44,691 bases of DNA from a virus. Made by a program: the position numbers and the translations under genes. Below the pieces are notes generated by a model, which ran no database searches, was not told the origin of the DNA, and saw only the letters and a program-made list of their open reading frames with translations. The stretch lies in the IMG/VR virus record IMGVR_UViG_3300032562_000056, positions 1-44,691 of that record, one strand, 5' to 3'. Below are positions 35,419-42,900 of this stretch, piece by piece. The first letter of the stretch is position 1; each line of letters begins with the position of its first letter.

Positions 35419-38351
35419 GCGCTCAACTGCTGCCACACTACCTGCTGGAAGCTGACCTGGAAGGCTACACCGCCTGGGCGGATGACGAGGACTTCAACCT
35501 GGATAAGGCGGAGGAGTTCATCAAGCAGATTTTCGGCATCGGCTACGAACGCGCCAAGCAGCTGGAAGAGCTGGTCAAACCCAACCGGGACGGCAACTAC
35601 TGGATTCCCAACGCCAGTAACGGCCAGTATGCCAGCTTCGATGATCAGGCTAATCTCAAGCACATGGTGAAGAGCTACCCATGGTTGCATCAGCAGGACA
35701 GCGGTCTGGCGATTGATCCGGACAAGGCCAAGGAATCCAACGGCGATCTGGAGCGGTATCTGGCGGCAGTTGACCCGGACGACTGGGATCAGTTCATTGA
35801 AGACCTGAAGGTGCTCTGCGGCGACTACCCGGTCCTGGACGAAGACGAGGCGCAGGAGCTGGAAATGAAGGAGCAGCAGCGCTGGGCGGAAAGCGACGGC
35901 ATGCCCGAGCTGAAGAAAACGCTGATGGCGCTGGCGGCGGATTCGTTCACGGCCTTCGTGATCAGCCAGGTGCGCAGCACCAAGATTTTCTGGGAGTGGT
36001 GTCAGGAGGTGCAAACCTGGCCGGAGCGGGACGGTGAATCCAGCGTGTACATGGACGTGGAAAAACACGTGGAACCGGAGCACGTGGAATGGTTCCTGGA
36101 GCAGCTGCCCAACCTGGCTGGCTTCCAGCGCCGGTGGCAGCAGATCAAGCGGGAGTTCTGGGAGTCGCCGTCCACGGAGGATACTCCGACAGGTGCGCGC
36201 ACCCAGGGAGACGTTTTCGACGAACTGGTGCGGTCAGTGTTAGTGCCCCAGGACCCGGAGTGTCAGCGAGCGTACGCCAAGATGGACAACGAGGACCTGT
36301 ACCGCTTCTTTCTCCGGCTGACGCCGGACGGCGTATATCACGACACCACCCGTCCGCGCTGGATTCCCGTCAAGGACGATTACGGTGAGGACCCGTACTG
36401 GGTGTGCTCCATGGCGGACCCCATGGGTTTCGACAAGCTGGGCCGCAGCTGGCGGAATTACTTCAAGGACGGCATGAAGGTCCTGCTCAACCGGCCCGAA
36501 GCCGCTCAGGTGCTGCGCCAGGCGGACCGCCACGAGCCGCTGGAGCACCCTCAGCTGCCTCTGGGGGAGGCCCGCAGGCTGTTTGAGGGTAATTCCATGC
36601 CCGGCGCGCCCGCGCGCTTGGCCACGGGCAGCCAGCGCGCGGCGCTGAGCCTTAATGAAGCGGACCATGACCTGCCGCCGGACGACAATTTTGACCCGGA
36701 AGCCTGGTTGCGTCGCGGTGGTGACATGCGCATTCAGGAGCTATGGAGGGACAACTCGGTCCGAATTGTCCGGCCCTTGGACATGCCAGCTCTGAATGCG
36801 CTGCAACTAGGCAGGCCGCAAAACGGATTTGAGCGGAATCCAGGGAACCTGTACTACGGCTTTCCCGTGGTCGTGCTGACCGCTGACACCAACCGGTGCC
36901 TGGGGGCCTTCAACATCGAGGACGGCCAGATCGAACCTATCGGCATGAGCCGGACAAAGGTCTGGGAGGTGTGCGCGGATAAAGCGTACGGCAGGTCCGC
37001 GCGCCGTGGGTTGATCGCCCTCGTGCGCGGCAAGTGGCGGGCGACCGTGCGGTCCACCGACGACTATCAGAACGACAAAGTCATCCGGGAATTCGGCAAC
37101 ACCCTGGCCTGTCTCAATATCCTGGGAGGCAACGGGGAAGTCCAGCGGTTTATCAAGTCGTACGCCCGGCATCCGATAGCGCGGGAGTTGAAACGGTTTG
37201 GGCTATTCCTGGGGCTGCGGGCGGCGGTGAGCGGCGACCTGAAATCGGCGGCTGACTACCTCAAGCCGGACACAGCCAAGCTGGAGGCGCGCGGAGCCTG
37301 GCTGGGCTATTACGGCTACGAGGCTTTGGCGGTGTTGTTCGACAACGAAAACTGGGCGTCGGACGTGTTCCAGGGCGAGACGTACGACTGGTTTGATTAT
37401 CATTACGACAAACATAGTCGGCCCGACCTGGGCGACGCCCTGGACTGGCTTACGCCCAAGGCGTACGCGTATATCCGTGATTTGCTGATCAACCGGGAGG
37501 TGTTTTTCCCGGAGGGCGGTCCCACCGGCGAAGGCGCGTGGGTCGTGGTCACCCGGGACATGCTCAATGAGTACACTGATTCGGACCTGTGGGAGTGGGT
37601 CAAAGACCCCAACCCCGAGGAGGAGTCCCAAGGCACCTACGATGACATCATCGAAGCCGTGCAAAACGGCGCGGCCAACATGCTTTCCATGGTTTCCCGG
37701 GATCAGCTGGAATCCAAGGTCACGAAGCTCGCCCTCAGTGAATTGGATGCGATCAAGAGTGAGTGGGGCACGACCAGCACCGGCAAAGACGTGTTTCTGG
37801 TTCTGGTCCCCTGGAAGAGCCTGACGGAGGCGTTCGAGAAAGCCTCCGAGGATAACGGCAACGGCTTGGAATACGACAACGACCTGGCCAGCATGATGCT
37901 GGAGGCGCACAAGGGGGCGATCAGCACCGAGAGAATTGAAGCTGACGGCGGGTGGCCGGACGAGAAGGACTCGTCGGCGGACTATTATCGCGAAGAGTGT
38001 AGCACGCCGCTGCTGGAGCTGGAAATGACCCGGTTCCCGGAGGACCGCAACCAGTTGCAGCTCAAGCTGGGCGACAGCCTGCTGCGCGAGCTTCAGCCGG
38101 TGCTCGAAGCGGCGGCGGAGCGCGTGGGCGCGGAACTGTACAGCGTCCACCTGGCGGACCTGGGCGACCGGATCACCCTGGAGTGCGACGCCGAACCGGC
38201 GCTGACGGTGCCGGGCCAGGCGGCGCTTAAGGAGGCGGTGGGCCGCGAGGTCTTCAACCTGCTGGCGCAGCAGGGCGTCTACACGTCACCGGCGATCCTG
38301 GACGAAACCTCAACCGGCGCGCATCCCCGGTTCTTTTGGAGCCTGGAATGA
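35415..38351 (+). CDS. Large acidic protein of unknown function (978 aa)
   Basis: A 978-aa protein, strongly acidic and rich in Trp/Asp/Glu, without recognisable catalytic motifs. Visible features: a helical N-terminus (DLEGYTAWADDEDFNLDKAEEF, KQIFGIGYERAKQLEELV), a tryptophan-rich charged region at 185-260 (IFWEWCQEVQTW, EFWESP), a low-complexity linker near 375-440, a possible compact domain at 455-600 (GFPVVVLTADTNRCLGAFNIED, KVWEVCADKAYG, RGLIALVRGKW), and a C-terminal part (GELYSVHLADLGDRITLECD, positions about 905-935). It overlaps both neighbours by 4 bp. It could be an internal virion protein injected with DNA, or a multi-domain inhibitor; sequence alone does not decide. Confidence 0.6.
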   Translation: MSAQLLPHYLLEADLEGYTAWADDEDFNLDKAEEFIKQIFGIGYERAKQLEELVKPNRDGNYWIPNASNGQYASFDDQANLKHMVKSYPWLHQQDSGLAIDPDKAKESNGDLERYLAAVDPDDWDQFIEDLKVLCGDYPVLDEDEAQELEMKEQQRWAESDGMPELKKTLMALAADSFTAFVISQVRSTKIFWEWCQEVQTWPERDGESSVYMDVEKHVEPEHVEWFLEQLPNLAGFQRRWQQIKREFWESPSTEDTPTGARTQGDVFDELVRSVLVPQDPECQRAYAKMDNEDLYRFFLRLTPDGVYHDTTRPRWIPVKDDYGEDPYWVCSMADPMGFDKLGRSWRNYFKDGMKVLLNRPEAAQVLRQADRHEPLEHPQLPLGEARRLFEGNSMPGAPARLATGSQRAALSLNEADHDLPPDDNFDPEAWLRRGGDMRIQELWRDNSVRIVRPLDMPALNALQLGRPQNGFERNPGNLYYGFPVVVLTADTNRCLGAFNIEDGQIEPIGMSRTKVWEVCADKAYGRSARRGLIALVRGKWRATVRSTDDYQNDKVIREFGNTLACLNILGGNGEVQRFIKSYARHPIARELKRFGLFLGLRAAVSGDLKSAADYLKPDTAKLEARGAWLGYYGYEALAVLFDNENWASDVFQGETYDWFDYHYDKHSRPDLGDALDWLTPKAYAYIRDLLINREVFFPEGGPTGEGAWVVVTRDMLNEYTDSDLWEWVKDPNPEEESQGTYDDIIEAVQNGAANMLSMVSRDQLESKVTKLALSELDAIKSEWGTTSTGKDVFLVLVPWKSLTEAFEKASEDNGNGLEYDNDLASMMLEAHKGAISTERIEADGGWPDEKDSSADYYREECSTPLLELEMTRFPEDRNQLQLKLGDSLLRELQPVLEAAAERVGAELYSVHLADLGDRITLECDAEPALTVPGQAALKEAVGREVFNLLAQQGVYTSPAILDETSTGAHPRFFWSLE
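38329..38335 (+). promoter_or_regulatory. GGTTCTT element before 2H/HExxH gene
   Basis: GGTTCTTTTGGAG lies 19 nt before ATG 38348, inside the end of the 978-aa gene. The trailing TGGAG could also act as ribosome binding site. Confidence 0.35.
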
Positions 38352-39967
38352 ACGCAACGAGACTGACTGATTTGCTGCTGGAGAAGGCGTACAGCTACTC
38401 CTGCCTGATGATCGACGCGCCCACGGAGATCGGCGACCGGGTGGTGGAGTGGGGCGAGTTGAACATCCCCGACGACGTCCTGTTCGTCGGCGACAACGGC
38501 GACATGGGGCGCGAGCTGGAGGCCCACGTCACCGTGAAGTTCGGCATGACCGAGCCGATTCCCACGGCCAGCGTCTACAATATCGCGCACACGACCCAGC
38601 CCTTCCCCATCACGGTGGGCAAGGTCAGCCTCTTCCGGAACGAGAAGTTTGACGTGGTCAAGTGCGACGTGGAGTCGGACTGGCTGCGCCACCTCAACAG
38701 CCAGATCAGCCGCGAGGTGCCCAACGAGGACCGGCATCCGGAATACCACCCGCACCTGACCGTCGCCTACGTGAAAAAAGGCACCTGCGACCAGCTGGAG
38801 GGCATGGACATCTTTGAGGACGGCGCGGAGTGGATGGCTTACGGCATGGTCTGGAAGGGCGCGGGCGACGATGACCAGGCACCCCGGCACCAGGAGGTCC
38901 TGCTTTTTTCCAAGGTCAAGCAGCACGGGCTGATGCACGAGGCGGCGGTGGGACCGAGCCAGGCGGACATGGAGGAGATCAACCAGATCATCCAGCAGGC
39001 GCAGGACAGCTGCAACGACGACCCCCGGGTGTTTGTCACGCTGGCCAACGACGAGCTGTCCAAGTTTGGCGTTAAGTTCGAGCAGCATCCGGACATGGCC
39101 CTGTGTCCGGGCACGCCCGGCATGGCGACCGACACCGGCGTCTACCTGCGGGTGCCGGACCGGTACATGCTGCGCCAGCAGAAGCTGACGCGCGTATACG
39201 CGCCGGTGATCTATCACGAACTGGTCCACGGGCATCAGCTCACCAACATGTCCGATCCGGCTAAAGTCACAGCGGATGCCACCGCCTGGGTGACGCCCAG
39301 GGGACACCTGGACCAGGACCGGTATCTTCAGCAGAAGCAAGAGGTCATGGCCTGGGCGGCCAGCATGGTGGACTCCTGGCGGCGGCAGGGCTTGAACTCG
39401 GAGCAGATGCTGGCCCGGCTGCGCAACGGCCACTGGGGCATGGCCGAGAAGTACTGGTACAACCGGCAGCGGTACCCCAAGACGTTTCAACGCTTTGTGC
39501 GGGACGCCACGGACTACATCCAGCAGCACGGTCGCGCGGCGGCGCAGGAGAGCGCGGACAGCGTTGATCCACAGCGCTACGTGAACGAGCTGCCCGCCAG
39601 CGCCTGGACCTACAAGGAGGTGCCGGGAACGACCGGCAGGAACGCCTTGATCAAGTACTACGGCACGACAGTGACCCAGCTATCCGGTCCGGACAGCCGA
39701 AGCGCGGGAACTTGGGTTAACCTGTTCAACGCCTTGGAGCGCTATGCGCCCTACCACGCGCATCCGCAGCTGGGCGTGGGGACCTGGTATCAACGGTTCA
39801 GCCGCATGGCCGAAGCCCTGGCCGAAAACGGTCCCGAGAATGTGAAATTTGACCACGCGGCCAAATCCGATCCGTACGCCGATTTGCCCTTTCCCGCCAG
39901 CAGCGACGACCTGAGCCGGTTTATGCGGCACCGGAAGAAGAAACGGGCCAGCCGCCCGGTTCTTTGA
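38348..39967 (+). CDS. Fusion of 2H phosphoesterase-like and HExxH metalloprotease-like domains
   Basis: A 539-aa protein; ATG 38348 overlaps the previous stop by 4 bp. Residues about 20-190 have the 2H phosphoesterase signature, two HxTV motifs: H60 in EAHVTVKFG and H136 in PHLTVAYVK, about 75 residues apart. This superfamily includes LigT/CPDase enzymes and Acb1, the phage protein that degrades cyclic nucleotides of CBASS immunity. After a linker, residues about 200-400 hold VIYHELVHGHQ (H290, E291, H294), an HExxH zinc-peptidase motif with nearby acidic residues for a third ligand. The remainder is basic and ends KKKRASRP. A 2H-plus-protease fusion could counter host defence or process proteins, but neither activity is shown. 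Third zinc ligand not identified. Confidence 0.75.
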   Translation: MNATRLTDLLLEKAYSYSCLMIDAPTEIGDRVVEWGELNIPDDVLFVGDNGDMGRELEAHVTVKFGMTEPIPTASVYNIAHTTQPFPITVGKVSLFRNEKFDVVKCDVESDWLRHLNSQISREVPNEDRHPEYHPHLTVAYVKKGTCDQLEGMDIFEDGAEWMAYGMVWKGAGDDDQAPRHQEVLLFSKVKQHGLMHEAAVGPSQADMEEINQIIQQAQDSCNDDPRVFVTLANDELSKFGVKFEQHPDMALCPGTPGMATDTGVYLRVPDRYMLRQQKLTRVYAPVIYHELVHGHQLTNMSDPAKVTADATAWVTPRGHLDQDRYLQQKQEVMAWAASMVDSWRRQGLNSEQMLARLRNGHWGMAEKYWYNRQRYPKTFQRFVRDATDYIQQHGRAAAQESADSVDPQRYVNELPASAWTYKEVPGTTGRNALIKYYGTTVTQLSGPDSRSAGTWVNLFNALERYAPYHAHPQLGVGTWYQRFSRMAEALAENGPENVKFDHAAKSDPYADLPFPASSDDLSRFMRHRKKKRASRPVL

Positions 39968-39990
39968 AAAAGGATCGAAGCGGATAGTTA
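39958..39990 (+). promoter_or_regulatory. GGTTCTT and ATAGTTA double motif before terminal gene
   Basis: GGTTCTT (39958-39964) overlaps the previous stop and ATAGTTA (39984-39990) begins 11 nt before GTG 39995. Together with the portal upstream region this is the second place where both recurring motifs occur. Confidence 0.4.
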
Positions 39991-39994
39991 CGTC

Positions 39995-42900
39995 GTGAGC
40001 ATTGGCAATTTAATCGAAGGTCTGCTTTACAACAAGCTGCCTAACGCCGTCGTCACCGGCGACGAGAATGGTCTCGTCAGCGCGGTGATTGGCGGGTTTC
40101 AGGACCGGTTGAGCGACCTGCGGTCGTATACCAAGAAGATGGGCGATTTCTGGACGCCCGGGACGTTGCCGGAAACAGGCAACAACGCCGTCCTGGTGGA
40201 CATCACCGGGCAATGGGGCACGGTCTACACCCGCAGCCTGGACATTGATCCATCCACCCCGCCGGACGGCAGCCCGTACCTCTCAACCTGGGCGGCGTCC
40301 CAGCTGGGCCTCACCCTGTCCAGCATTGCCAACGTGCGCTACGGCGTGGACCTGCTGCGCCAGGTGGACGCGAACATCCTGTCCTACCTGGCGGCCACGC
40401 TGGGCGCGGTGCTCCACCAGAGCCAGGCCCTGACCGCCGCCGGGCAGTCGCAGGCGCACATCCAGCTGGTCAACACCTGGTTTCCCCGGCTGAAGATCAA
40501 AGGCTCGGCACAGAGCTTCGAGGTGCTGGGCCGGATTCTGGGTTTTGACGACGTCCGGTACACGCCGCTTTGGACGCGCCTGTCGCCGCGCAATCCCAAC
40601 GACGTGGGTGATCCGGCCAACGACGCGGATTTTTCCGCGCAGACGGAGTACTTTCCGGCGCAGACGATCTCGGTGTTTTATGACCCGTTCGCCTACCGCG
40701 ACGGAGCCTTCTTCAGCTGGAGCGGCACGGCCAGCAACGGCACGAGCAGCACGGGCTTTTATCCGGAGAGCATCGACGGCATGAACCCATGGGTGCAGAC
40801 CAGCATCGTCGGGCCGGTGGCCAACGGCACCATCACGCACCCATTCGCAGGCACTGATCCGGCCACCACCTACAGCGGCAGCCTGGTCCTGGCGGGCGGC
40901 CTGCCGGAGCTGCGGGCGTCGGCGACCGATCCCAACAGCGGCGTGATCTTCCAGGCGATTGCCGAGGGGGACAGCTTCAACGGAGTGGTGCTGAACTTCG
41001 CCACGACCGGCAGCCTGTGCGTGGTCAGCATCGAGGACAATCTCTCGGCGATCAAGTACCGGTCCAGCTACTTCGACCTGGGCTTGACCATGGACATGGA
41101 CCACGCCGAGGAGCTATTCGGCAGCCGGGCGACGACGACCAACGCCAACCTGGCGGCCAACCCGGTGACTGTCTACGGAACGGCGGTGTCGCCGTACATG
41201 CCCTATACCGGCGGCACGTACGCCAACAGCCCGCTGTCGGTTGACTGGCTGAGCGTGGCCGACTACGGCACGTCCGTGACCCACCCCGCTGAAGCCAACC
41301 CGGCGCTGACGCGGCAGCTGAATACGAGCTACATGGTGGCGGCGGGCGTGCAAGTGGTGCAAGCCATGGAGGAGACCCGGGCGGCCACGCGGTCGCCCCG
41401 GCGCAGCCAGGTGGGCTTCCTCAACGACGACAAAGCGCCCTACGCGGCGTACGGGACAGAGAGCCTGCTGTTCACCGCCTCGGCGGGCACGACCGTCTAC
41501 GACGGCACCATCTCGGTGCTGCCGGACTGCGTGGCGCTGGCGTCCGTCTCGCCCATTCCGTACGTGTACATGACCTGGACCGGGGTGATCGGCGTCCGCT
41601 ATGATTTTTGGTGGCTGGGCACGCGGGCCACCAACTGGACGCAGATATATGCCGGTGGCCTGCTGGCCACGCAGACCAAGTGTTCGTTGACGTTCGCGGG
41701 CGACTGGATTAACTCGGGCGGCATCGAGGTGTTCACCTCGCCGTTCACCTGGATTCAAAACTGGGACATCGTGCCGATCAGCGGTCAGCTCAGTTTTACC
41801 GCTGAGTCGTCCCCGAACAACCCGCAGCTGGGCTATTACCAGGGCGCGGACAACATCAGCGCCGGTACCTTCAACGCCGCCACCGGCGTCTACCACTGGG
41901 TCAACTCCAGCGACTGGCCGGGTGCCCAGGTGGTGGTGTACTGGGTGCCGTTTAGCACGGAAGTCATCCGGAACGAGCCGTCCCTGGCCGACAAGGAGTC
42001 CGGTACAGTGGCCTATCAGCTGCGCGCGGAGGATGAAGAGGATGATCCGCTCAACGGCACGCTGGATGCGTTCAAGTATGCGGTCGACGATTTTGCCTGG
42101 CGGCGCTCCCTGGTGGTGGGCGGCGAACTGGCGGACCTGGACATCTATCTGGCGGGCACGGAGGTCGGCATCGACATACTCAGCACGGACACCGTGTTCC
42201 GGGATCAGAGCGGGGCGGAGCTTAATGTCTACGGCGTGACCAGCCAGGCGCTGCCCTTCCGATACACCTATGACACCCGGCCCATGGACTCGACCTATCA
42301 GCCGGGCCAGCTGGCCATCGGCTACCAGGGTGTGTTTCGGGACCTGTCCGCGTATACGGTTTACGATACCAGCGATCCCAAGCCGGTGGACCCCGGCCTG
42401 GGCAGCACGCCCGGCTGCACGCGCACGGTTTACGACACCATTTTCAACGGGACCTACAGCCTCTATCACGTCGGGCTTTGCCAGGGCGTGCTGGTGGCAG
42501 ACCTGCCCGCTTTCTACGGTTCCCACCACCGGGACGGGCTGGTGTGCTGGTTGCCCTTGGACGAGCATCCCGAGGACCAGCTGCTGATGGCGGACCACAG
42601 CTACAAGGCGGATGTCAGCACCTGGGTCGGGCTGACGGCCAGCGACCGCGTGTTCGATCCATATTTCGGCTGGGTGCTGACCCTCTCCAGCGCCTGGCTG
42701 CAACAGACCAAGTTCCGGGAGATTGCGGAGGAAGCCAGCGTTGCGTTCTGGGTTAACCTGACCGTGGCTCCGCTGACGGAGCAGGTTTTCGTGCGCTGCG
42801 GCCCGCTGAAGCTGACGCTTACGCCGGGTCGCGCGGTCATCGGCTACGTGCGCCGGTTTGACGGCACCTACGTCTCGGTCGGGTCCACCACGGCGTTTGC

